Positions 6,549-13,252 of a DNA stretch of 13,252 nt are shown here, in pieces. A program made the position numbers and the translations under genes. The notes under the pieces are model-generated. The model made no database searches, was not told where the DNA came from, and saw nothing but the letters and a program-made list of their open reading frames with translations. The DNA lies in assembly GCA_017556665.1 (NCBI GenBank), contig JAFYMJ010000243.1:1-13252 (forward strand). The letters are read 5' to 3'. The DNA is from Bacteroidales bacterium. Lineage in GTDB: Bacteria; Bacteroidota; Bacteroidia; Bacteroidales; UBA932. Position 1 is the stretch's first letter. Each line of letters starts with the position of its first letter.

Positions 6549-8303
6549 ATGGAAGAGATTAGAGTTTATTGCAAAAACACAAACAATTACCATTTTGTAA
6601 AACCCGGGACCAGTCTTGCCGACTTTATGAAACAGATAAAGTATGAAAGCACAACTGTTACCGGCAAAGACGGCAAAAAATTCATTTTGCCTACACTTGC
6701 TGCATATGTGGACAATGAACTGAAAGAACTTTGCTTTGGGATATACATGCCACATTCCATAGAATTCCTTAATTTGAGTAATCCCGACGGTAGAAGGTGC
6801 TACACAAGAACAGCATTTTTTATTCTGCAGAAGGCTGTGCACGAGCTATACCCTAACAACCTGCTTAATATAAGCTACTCTCTGCCTAACGGGTCTTATG
6901 CAGAAATCACAAATATTCCAGAGAGTGAAAGACCAACAGATTGCATAGAGAACAGAATCAACAATGTAATTGACATTCCACAGGAAAAGGTAAATGCCAT
7001 AAAACAAAGGATGCAGGAGATTATAGATGCAGACTATCCAATAATAAAACGCAAATTGTGCAACAAGGATGCACATAATCTGTTCCTACAGCACAAACAA
7101 TATGATAAAGCCAGACTGTGCGAAGATTTGGGTCAGTTCTTTACAACTGTATATTTCATTGATGGTTACGGAGACACATTCTATGCACCTTTGTTGCACT
7201 CCACATCAATGGTAACCAACTTTGACCTTAAAAAATACAACAAAGGATTCTACATACAGATTCCTGAGGGCTCCATCCCGTTTGAGATGCCAAATGTCAA
7301 ATATCAGGAGAAACTGTTTGATGTGTTCAAAGAGAATGACAACTGGTGCAAAATATTGGGAGCACAGGACATTGCAACAATAAACAAAGCAATTACACTT
7401 GGATATGGTTCTCAGCTTATACAGATTGCAGAGGCTCTTCACGAGCGCAAATATGCAGCCATTGCAGACCAGATTTTCAAACGCAGACACAATGTAAAAC
7501 TTGTATTGCTTGCAGGACCATCCAGCAGTGGCAAAACAACTACATCAAAAAGGTTGTCTCTTCACCTTAAGGTTCTTGGACTTAACCCGGTTGTTATAGA
7601 AATGGACAACTATTTTGTAAATAGGGACAAGACACCTAAAGACGAGAAAGGTAACTATGATTTTGAGTGTTTGGGGGCAATGGATCTTGAGTTCCTTAAC
7701 ATGCAGCTGACACAGTTGTTTAATGGAGAAGAGATAGAGCTTCCTAAGTTCAATTTTGCAAGTGGAGAAAGATTCTTTGACGGAACAAAAATCAAGCTTA
7801 TGGAGAATGATGTCCTTATAATGGAGGGTATTCATGCACTTAACCCAAAGCTTACCTCATCAATTGAGCGAGACAAGAAGTTTTTGGTTTACGCATCAGC
7901 ATTAACCGCTTTGTCAATTGACGAGAACAATTACATCTCTACATCAGACAACAGATTGCTTAGAAGAATGGTTAGGGACAATAATTTTAGAGGGACATCT
8001 GCTGAACAGACTATTTTAAGATGGGCAAGTGTAAGACGTGGTGAATACAACAACATTTTCCCTTACCAGGAAAATGCAGATGCCATGTTCAACTCTTCTT
8101 TATTGTATGAATTACCTCTGCTTAAACACTATGCAGAGCCATTGCTAAGAAGGATATCTCCAACATCTGCTGCATATTCAGAGAGTCTCAGACTGCTTAA
8201 ATTCTTGTCTTGTGCAGTAGAATTGAATGCACAGGAACAAGCTGCAATTCCACCAACATCTGTATTGAGGGAATTTATAGGCAACAGTTCTTTTAAATAT
8301 TAG
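6549..8303 (+). CDS. Uridine kinase-like nucleoside kinase with ThrRS-like (TGS/SAD) N-terminal region
   Basis: A 584-residue cytoplasmic protein in two halves. Residues 1-75 resemble a TGS domain. Residues about 80-230 resemble the second additional domain of threonyl-tRNA synthetase: TRTAFFILQKAVHELYPNN aligns with the ThrRS-type pattern HSAAHxLxxAVxELFP, but the HxxxH metal pair is replaced by R87 and F91. The C-terminal half is a phosphoribulokinase/uridine kinase P-loop domain with Walker A GPSSSGKTT (323-331), the DNYF motif (353-356), and YDFECLGAMDLEFLN downstream. Proteins of this shape are usually annotated uridine kinase or nucleoside kinase, phosphorylating a nucleoside with ATP or GTP for salvage. 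The true substrate cannot be read from sequence, and the ThrRS-like part is of unknown purpose. It is last in the TPR-EnvC operon. Its stop lies 2 bp from the convergent uvrA stop, leaving no room for a terminator outside coding sequence. Confidence 0.85.
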   Translation: MEEIRVYCKNTNNYHFVKPGTSLADFMKQIKYESTTVTGKDGKKFILPTLAAYVDNELKELCFGIYMPHSIEFLNLSNPDGRRCYTRTAFFILQKAVHELYPNNLLNISYSLPNGSYAEITNIPESERPTDCIENRINNVIDIPQEKVNAIKQRMQEIIDADYPIIKRKLCNKDAHNLFLQHKQYDKARLCEDLGQFFTTVYFIDGYGDTFYAPLLHSTSMVTNFDLKKYNKGFYIQIPEGSIPFEMPNVKYQEKLFDVFKENDNWCKILGAQDIATINKAITLGYGSQLIQIAEALHERKYAAIADQIFKRRHNVKLVLLAGPSSSGKTTTSKRLSLHLKVLGLNPVVIEMDNYFVNRDKTPKDEKGNYDFECLGAMDLEFLNMQLTQLFNGEEIELPKFNFASGERFFDGTKIKLMENDVLIMEGIHALNPKLTSSIERDKKFLVYASALTALSIDENNYISTSDNRLLRRMVRDNNFRGTSAEQTILRWASVRRGEYNNIFPYQENADAMFNSSLLYELPLLKHYAEPLLRRISPTSAAYSESLRLLKFLSCAVELNAQEQAAIPPTSVLREFIGNSSFKY

Positions 8304-8305
8304 GA

Positions 8306-11128
8306 TTAAAGTAGCGGCTTAAGGAACTCTCCCGTAACTGAGTTGGTGTTAGAGGCAACCTCTGCGGGAGTTCCCTGTGCTACTATACGTCCACCAGAGG
8401 CACCGCCACCTGGTCCCATATCTATAAGGTAATCTACAGATTTAAGCACATCAAGGTTATGCTCAATTACAACAACTGTATTACCTTGTTCCACAATTTT
8501 CTGCAATACTCCAAGCAATATTTTTATATCCTCAAAGTGCAATCCTGTTGTAGGTTCATCCAACAGATATATACTGTTGCCAGTCCCTTTTTTAGAGAGT
8601 TCTGTTGCAAGTTTTACCCTTTGGCTCTCCACTCCGCTTAATGTAGTGGATGGCTGACCAAGTTTTATATAGCCCAATCCTACCTCATTGAGAGTTTTTA
8701 TCTTCTGGTATATTGACGGCACATGCTCAAAGAATTCAACAGCCTGCCCAACTGTCATTTCAAGAACATCGTTAATGCTCTTTCCCTTGTATTTTACTGC
8801 AAGTGTCTCTGCATTGTATCGTTTGCCATTGCACTCTTTACAATGGACATACACACTTGGCAAGAAGTTCATCTCTATTGTTTCAACACCTGCCCCTTTA
8901 CAGGTTTCGCATCTTCCCCCTTTAACATTGAATGAGAATCTTCCCGCCTTAAATCCCCTTACCTTTGCATCTGGTGTATTCTCAAACAATTTTCTTATAT
9001 CCCCAAATACATTTGTGTAGGTAGCAGGATTGCTTCTTGGTGTTCGCCCTATTGGGCTTTGGTCTACGACAATAAGCTTGTCTAAGTTCTCTACCCCTTT
9101 AAACTCTTTGTAAGGAAGAGGTGTTGCCAATGACCTGTAAAAATGCTTGCTTAATACAGGCATAAGGGTCTCGTTTATAAGGGTAGATTTACCGCTCCCA
9201 CTTACACCGCTTATACCCACAAGGCAACCAAGAGGAATTTTTAGATCTACCTCTTTAAGATTGTTACCTGTAGCACCCAACAGTTCAATAAACTTTCCAT
9301 TCCCAGCTCTGCGCTCCGCAGGAAGTTCTATCTTTTTAATGCCTCTAAGATACTCAGCTGTAAAACTGTTCAATTTCTTTACCTCGCTAAGTGGCATCTT
9401 CAATAATTTTTGGGGAGTTCCGCTATAAAGAAGTTCGCCTCCGTTTATACCTGCAGCAGGGCCCAGATCTATAAGGTAATCACACTCACGCATCATCTCC
9501 TCATCGTGTTCAACTACCATTACAGAGTTGTTCTCATCCCTTAACTTTTTAAGGGATTCTATAAGTTTTCTATTGTCTTTCTGATGCAGTCCAATACTTG
9601 GCTCATCAAGGATATACAGGACATTCACCAACTTGCTCCCTATTTGGGTTGCAAGTCTTATCCTCTGGCTCTCCCCACCGCTAAGACTTCTTGTTGAACG
9701 GGACAAGGACAAATAATTAAGTCCCACATCCTGCAAAAAGCCTATTCTGTCAGAAAGTTCCTTAAGTATATCCTGAGCAATAAGTTTCTGTTTGTTGTTG
9801 AGCTTGCTCTCCAATGAAGATATCCATAGAGCAAGTTCATCTATATCCATTAGGGATACCTGAGTTATATCCTTTCCGTCTATTTTAAAATAGAGTGCAT
9901 CTTTTTTAAGTCTTGAACCACCACATTCCGGGCATACACACTCCTCAATGAACCTTTCCTTTACCGAGCTTACCTCTTCTGCATTCTCATTCTGCTCAAG
10001 TTTTGAAACAATTCCAGGGAACGACGCCAAAAGTGTCCCGTCATCAAGGTTCACCCTATAAAGCTCATCTGAGCCATATATTATACTGTTGAGGATTTCA
10101 TCGGGAAGATTACAGATAGGCTCATTAAGCGAGAACTCATGCACCTTTGCCATGCTTTCCAATATCCTGAACCACTTGTTGTCTTTATATGCCCCCAAAG
10201 GCTCTATTCCACCCTGCAGGATTGATTTTTTTGGATTAGGGATAATTTTTGAGAAATCTATTTTTGAAATGTACCCCAATCCTTTACATTTGGGACATGC
10301 TCCAACCGGTGAGTTAAAGCTGAATGTATGCGGTGCCGGCTCTGGAAACGATATTCCACTAACCGGACACATAAGATGCTTGCTGAAATATCTTAACTGG
10401 GAATCTTCTCCGGCTCCAAAATCAAGAATTGCCAAAGCCCCTTTACCCAATTCAACCGCCTTGTCAACTGAATCATATATCCTCTTGTAGTCGTCGGCCG
10501 AAGGAACAAGTTTGTCAACTACAAGTTCTATAAAGTGGTTCTTGTATCTGTCCAACGGATCAACATCTATAAGATAGTGCAATGCCCCATCTATTCTTAC
10601 CTGCTGGTATCCTTTCTTTATAAGGCTCTCAAACAGCTCTTTGTAATGTCCTTTACGTCCTTGTACCAGTGGTGCAAGAACTATACATTTTCTGTTGGAA
10701 TACTCATCCAGGATAAGCTGTACAATCTGCTCGTTTGAGTATTTTACCATAGGCTCACCCGTTGCAGGAGAATAGGCCACAGAAGCCCTTGCATAGAGCA
10801 ATCTTAAAAAATCGTATATCTCTGTAATTGTTCCAACAGTAGAACGGGGATTCTTTCCTGTTGTTTTCTGCTCAATTGCAATAATAGGGCTAAGACCTGT
10901 AATTGATTCCACCGCAGGTCTCTCAAGAATACCAATAAATTGCCTTGCATACGCAGACAATGTCTCCATATACCTGCGCTGCCCCTCTGCATATATTGTA
11001 TCAAATGCCAAAGAAGACTTTCCACTTCCGCTCAAACCTGTTACCACCACAAGTTCATTTCTGGGAATGGTAACATCCACATTTTTAAGGTTGTGCTCTT
11101 TGGCCCCTATTATTTCAATTTTACCCAT
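8306..11128 (-). CDS. uvrA: Excinuclease ABC subunit UvrA
   Basis: A 940-residue protein, the normal length for UvrA, the damage-recognising ABC-type ATPase of nucleotide excision repair that loads UvrB. Two nucleotide-binding domains are visible: Walker A GLSGSGKS (31-38) with signature LSGGES (482-487) and ILDEPSIGLH; then Walker A GVSGSGKS (641-648), a second signature and LLDEPTTGLH. The insert GRTPRSNPATYTNVFGDIRKLF and the zinc module CETCKGAG...CKECNGKRYN are typical. Two oddities: the second signature reads LSGVES (830-835), with Val833 (GTG) where Gly is nearly invariant; and the first zinc module reads CPVSG where E. coli has CPxCG, though CPKC follows. I believe the second change is common in Bacteroidota. 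The gene starts 3 bp after the lytic transglycosylase stop and appears to be the last gene of a three-gene minus-strand operon. Confidence 0.97.
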   Translation of the reverse strand: MGKIEIIGAKEHNLKNVDVTIPRNELVVVTGLSGSGKSSLAFDTIYAEGQRRYMETLSAYARQFIGILERPAVESITGLSPIIAIEQKTTGKNPRSTVGTITEIYDFLRLLYARASVAYSPATGEPMVKYSNEQIVQLILDEYSNRKCIVLAPLVQGRKGHYKELFESLIKKGYQQVRIDGALHYLIDVDPLDRYKNHFIELVVDKLVPSADDYKRIYDSVDKAVELGKGALAILDFGAGEDSQLRYFSKHLMCPVSGISFPEPAPHTFSFNSPVGACPKCKGLGYISKIDFSKIIPNPKKSILQGGIEPLGAYKDNKWFRILESMAKVHEFSLNEPICNLPDEILNSIIYGSDELYRVNLDDGTLLASFPGIVSKLEQNENAEEVSSVKERFIEECVCPECGGSRLKKDALYFKIDGKDITQVSLMDIDELALWISSLESKLNNKQKLIAQDILKELSDRIGFLQDVGLNYLSLSRSTRSLSGGESQRIRLATQIGSKLVNVLYILDEPSIGLHQKDNRKLIESLKKLRDENNSVMVVEHDEEMMRECDYLIDLGPAAGINGGELLYSGTPQKLLKMPLSEVKKLNSFTAEYLRGIKKIELPAERRAGNGKFIELLGATGNNLKEVDLKIPLGCLVGISGVSGSGKSTLINETLMPVLSKHFYRSLATPLPYKEFKGVENLDKLIVVDQSPIGRTPRSNPATYTNVFGDIRKLFENTPDAKVRGFKAGRFSFNVKGGRCETCKGAGVETIEMNFLPSVYVHCKECNGKRYNAETLAVKYKGKSINDVLEMTVGQAVEFFEHVPSIYQKIKTLNEVGLGYIKLGQPSTTLSGVESQRVKLATELSKKGTGNSIYLLDEPTTGLHFEDIKILLGVLQKIVEQGNTVVVIEHNLDVLKSVDYLIDMGPGGGASGGRIVAQGTPAEVASNTNSVTGEFLKPLL

Positions 11129-11131
11129 AAA

Positions 11132-12034
11132 TTATCTTTGGGTTGGAACCCAGACTTTATATGTTTTACCGTTAGGATTGTTAAGATGATTGGACCTTAT
11201 CCACTCGTTGAACATCTTAATCATCTTAAAGTTTGTATTGTGGCTTCTTGCAAATTCACTCCAGTTTGCAACTGACCCTTTAACCTCAACCACCTTATAC
11301 TCAATAGGTTTATACATATCATCTTCTGTAATGTTAAACCCGTATGCAGAAAGGTTGTTCATAATTGTCTTAAATGCAATTGCCCTATAGACGTATCTTG
11401 CAGTCTCTATAGGAAGCTGCATGTCATAATAATAATCTATGGACTGATACCCTATTCTGCTGTCTATGTTTGCCATACCCACATTGTATGATGCAGCAGC
11501 CAATGTCCAGTTTCCATACTTCTCATATGCTTTTTTAAAGTACTTGCAGGCTGCCCTTGTAGATTTCTCCCAATTGTATCTCTCATCTACCTGTGCAGAA
11601 ACTTCCAATCCAAAATCTTTTGCTGTTCCCGACAAGAACTGCCAGTACCCCTTTGCATTTGCAGGAGATGTAACCGGCTGCAAAGAACTCTCTGCCACAC
11701 ATAAATAGAAGAAATCCTCCGGTACACCCTCTTCCTTTAAGATTTTACATATCAAATCTTTGTATCTTCCCGACAACTGAACAATGTATGAGAGGCTTCC
11801 ATGCCAATAATTTATTATTGTCATCTCTCTCTGCAGGCTCTCCCTTACGTCAAAATACTCCAAAGGGACCCTCTCTCCAGCAAAATAGGCCTCTTGAGGC
11901 AATTTTGGGATAACTACATTCTGAACAGATACCTGCTCTTGTGGCACACTGCCGCAAACAGCAGCATCTGTCTGGGCACAGGCTGTTGTCACAAAGCATG
12001 CAATTGTACTAATGGCCAACACTAACTTTTTCAT
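11132..12034 (-). CDS. Lytic transglycosylase (SLT domain, MltD-like)
   Basis: A 300-residue exported enzyme. Residues 1-20 are a signal peptide (MKKLVLAISTIACFVTTACA, then Q21); Cys19 is not in a good lipobox. The SLT domain covers about residues 85-210: EEGVPEDFFYLCVAESSLQP holds the likely catalytic Glu115, and GYWQFLSGTAKDFGL and AAASYNVG are the other family motifs. Such enzymes cleave the MurNAc-GlcNAc bond of peptidoglycan, leaving 1,6-anhydro-MurNAc, during wall turnover. The C-terminal 70 residues (YKVVEVKGSVANWSEFARSH onward, ending KTYKVWVP) look like one divergent LysM-type wall-binding repeat; many MltD relatives carry clearer copies. Its ATG shares one base with the upstream hydrolase stop (TAATG) and its stop lies 3 bp before uvrA, so the three are translated from one message. 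Confidence 0.9.
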   Translation of the reverse strand: MKKLVLAISTIACFVTTACAQTDAAVCGSVPQEQVSVQNVVIPKLPQEAYFAGERVPLEYFDVRESLQREMTIINYWHGSLSYIVQLSGRYKDLICKILKEEGVPEDFFYLCVAESSLQPVTSPANAKGYWQFLSGTAKDFGLEVSAQVDERYNWEKSTRAACKYFKKAYEKYGNWTLAAASYNVGMANIDSRIGYQSIDYYYDMQLPIETARYVYRAIAFKTIMNNLSAYGFNITEDDMYKPIEYKVVEVKGSVANWSEFARSHNTNFKMIKMFNEWIRSNHLNNPNGKTYKVWVPTQR

Positions 12035-12681
12035 TATTCGTATCTTAAGAAAGGGTTAGTATTAAGCTCGTGTGCAATTGTTGTCTCCGGGCCATGACCA
12101 GGATAAACTTTGCTGTCTACATCTACCTTGCAAACTTTTGTAAGAAGGCTCTCCATTAGTGCATCATAATCTCCGCCTGGAAGATCTGTTCTTCCAATGC
12201 TTCCCTGGAACAGAGAATCACCTGTTACAATAAACTTGTCGGGAGCACTATAAAAACAAACACCACCCCTTGTATGGCCTGGAGTATGAAGCACCTTTAG
12301 CTCAGATTCTCCAAAAGTTACTTTATCACCGTCATTCAACTCAACTATGTTGTCTACAGGAGGTTGCTCTATACTAAAGCCAAACATCTGGCAATATTGT
12401 GGAGCACGCTCCAACTGTCCAATATCCTCTTTATGGATATATGTTGGTATACCCCATTTGGCCGCAACAAACGCATTTCCCATTATGTGGTCAAAATGGC
12501 CATGTGTACACAAAAGTTTTACAGGTTTAAGAGAGTTCTCCTCTATAAATCTTACCAGTCTCTGCTGCTCATTTGCATTCTGAAGACCTGGGTCAACTAT
12601 AACACACTCTTTTGTTGAATCATACAACACATAACAGCACTCTCTTAATTCATTCAAATAAAATGTCTTAACTTGTATCAT
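12034..12681 (-). CDS. Metallo-beta-lactamase-fold hydrolase (glyoxalase II-like, YcbL type)
   Basis: A 215-residue cytoplasmic metallo-beta-lactamase-fold protein. All dimetal ligands are present: THGHFDH (59-65, giving H60, H62, D64, H65), H136 in TPGHT, D155 in TGDSLF and H196 in YPGHG. SLFQGSIGRTDLPGGD (156-171) is characteristic of the short glyoxalase II-like group (YcbL), which lacks the C-terminal substrate-binding helices of true GloB. A hydrolase acting on thioesters or related small metabolites is likely, but the substrate is not known. It is the first gene of the minus-strand operon with the lytic transglycosylase and uvrA, and overlaps the transglycosylase start by one base. It is divergent from the deoxynucleoside kinase across 109 bp. 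Confidence 0.9.
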   Translation of the reverse strand: MIQVKTFYLNELRECCYVLYDSTKECVIVDPGLQNANEQQRLVRFIEENSLKPVKLLCTHGHFDHIMGNAFVAAKWGIPTYIHKEDIGQLERAPQYCQMFGFSIEQPPVDNIVELNDGDKVTFGESELKVLHTPGHTRGGVCFYSAPDKFIVTGDSLFQGSIGRTDLPGGDYDALMESLLTKVCKVDVDSKVYPGHGPETTIAHELNTNPFLRYE

Positions 12682-12729
12682 ATCTTATATCAATTATTTT
12701 TCTTATTGGGCATAATATCTACCATTCCA

Positions 12730-12737
12730 CAAAAATA
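12730..12737 (-). promoter_or_regulatory. Candidate -7 box for the hydrolase-transglycosylase-uvrA operon
   Basis: TATTTTTG on the minus strand matches the Bacteroidota TAnnTTTG box about 50 bp upstream of the hydrolase ATG. No TTTG is seen 19-21 bp further upstream, so only half of the promoter is supported. Confidence 0.3.
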
Positions 12738-12759
12738 CTAAACTCTATACAATTTTTTG

Positions 12760-12767
12760 TACTTTTG
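12760..12767 (+). promoter_or_regulatory. Candidate -7 box for the deoxynucleoside kinase gene
   Basis: TACTTTTG matches TAnnTTTG 23 bp before the kinase ATG, which would give a leader under 20 nt. A clear -33 TTTG at the expected distance is not seen, so this is a half-supported promoter. Confidence 0.35.
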
Positions 12768-12790
12768 TTCAACTAAAAAAACAAGTAGTT

Positions 12791-13252
12791 ATGCATATAG
12801 CAGTTGCTGGAAACATAGGTAGCGGTAAAACAACATTAACAAGATTGCTTTCTAAAAGTTTTGGATGGCAAGCCCAATATGAAGAGGTTGACTACAACCC
12901 TTATTTATCTGATTTCTATAATGATATGCAAAGATGGGCCTTTAATTTGCAAATATATTTCCTTAACACCCGTTTTAAGGGGATTGTAGATATCCAGAAC
13001 TCCAATGTTAACGTAATACAAGACCGTACAATATATGAAGATGCCCAGATTTTTGCTGCAAACCTTCATACAATGGGGTTGCTTTCTACAAGGGATTTTG
13101 AGAACTATAAATCTCTTTTCTCACTTATGATTTCTCTTGTAAAACCACCTGATTTGCTTATTTACCTTAAATCATCTATCCCTAATCTTGTAAGCCAGAT
13201 TCAAAAAAGGGGAAGAGAGTACGAGTCTTCCATAAGAATTGACTATCTGCAA
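12791..13252 (+). CDS. Deoxynucleoside kinase (dNK family), 5' part
   Basis: The frame is open from the ATG at 12791 to the last base, giving 154 residues; the gene continues beyond the window (full-length relatives are about 200-210 residues). The N-terminus MHIAVAGNIGSGKTTLTRLL contains the P-loop GNIGSGKT (residues 7-14). The EEVDYNPYLSDFYND segment and the later QDRTIYEDAQIFA correspond to the substrate-site Glu and the DRS/ERS motif of the deoxyguanosine/deoxyadenosine kinase family. LIYLKSSIPNLVSQIQKRGREYE is the lid-preceding part, with arginines typical of the family. Such enzymes phosphorylate deoxynucleosides in salvage; the preferred base cannot be told here. It is transcribed divergently from the hydrolase operon. 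Confidence 0.92.
   Translation, partial: MHIAVAGNIGSGKTTLTRLLSKSFGWQAQYEEVDYNPYLSDFYNDMQRWAFNLQIYFLNTRFKGIVDIQNSNVNVIQDRTIYEDAQIFAANLHTMGLLSTRDFENYKSLFSLMISLVKPPDLLIYLKSSIPNLVSQIQKRGREYESSIRIDYLQ

Noticed and set aside
8281..8320. Search for a bidirectional terminator between the kinase and uvrA stops
   Set aside because: The stops are only 2 bp apart and I found no stable inverted repeat with flanking T-runs.
10306..10362. Apparent loss of a zinc-binding Cys in the first UvrA zinc module (CPVSG)
   Set aside because: Real in sequence, but as far as I recall this position is often Ser or Thr in Bacteroidota UvrA, so not treated as damage.
10089..10490. Open frame of 133 codons on the plus strand opposite uvrA
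   Set aside because: Lies wholly within well-conserved UvrA coding sequence on the other strand and shows no family motif.

Overview
The window looks like chromosomal DNA from a member of Bacteroidota, probably order Bacteroidales. The grounds are low GC, very dense gene packing, few Shine-Dalgarno sequences, intergenic matches to the Bacteroidota -7 promoter box (TAnnTTTG), and protein types typical of the phylum: an ECF sigma factor paired with a membrane-tethered outer-membrane barrel, and a nucleoside kinase fused to a ThrRS-like N-terminus. I cannot name genus or species. It contains 12 protein genes, two of them cut by the window edges. I saw no rRNA, tRNA, CRISPR array, insertion sequence or phage gene. 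No gene-free stretch exceeds about 140 bp.

Layout. (1) Bases 2-1687, plus strand: 3' end of mlaE (permease), mlaF (ATPase) and tsaE (tRNA t6A ATPase), spaced 1 and 11 bp apart. (2) Bases 1703-3429, minus strand: an ECF sigma factor followed 5 bp later by a 389-residue protein with a cytoplasmic N-terminus, one inner-membrane helix, a disordered linker of about 125 residues and a C-terminal outer-membrane beta-barrel. This is the architecture of the recently described dual membrane-spanning anti-sigma factors (Dma, with partner sigma Das) of Bacteroides. (3) Bases 3567-8303, plus strand: a secreted TPR protein, an EnvC-like murein hydrolase activator with a degenerate LytM domain, and a uridine-kinase-like nucleoside kinase with a ThrRS-like N-terminus. 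(4) Bases 8306-12681, minus strand, read in the order metallo-beta-lactamase-fold hydrolase, lytic transglycosylase, uvrA, nearly gap-free. (5) Bases 12791-13252, plus strand: the start of a deoxynucleoside kinase that runs off the right edge.

Cell-envelope functions dominate: Mla lipid transport, an envelope-spanning sigma/anti-sigma pair, an amidase activator and a lytic transglycosylase. The rest is housekeeping: tRNA modification, nucleotide salvage, excision repair. The most interesting element is the sigma/dual-membrane anti-sigma pair, with its compact divergent promoter region carrying a 21-bp-phased direct repeat. The second is a Gly-to-Val change in the C-terminal ABC signature motif of an otherwise normal UvrA.
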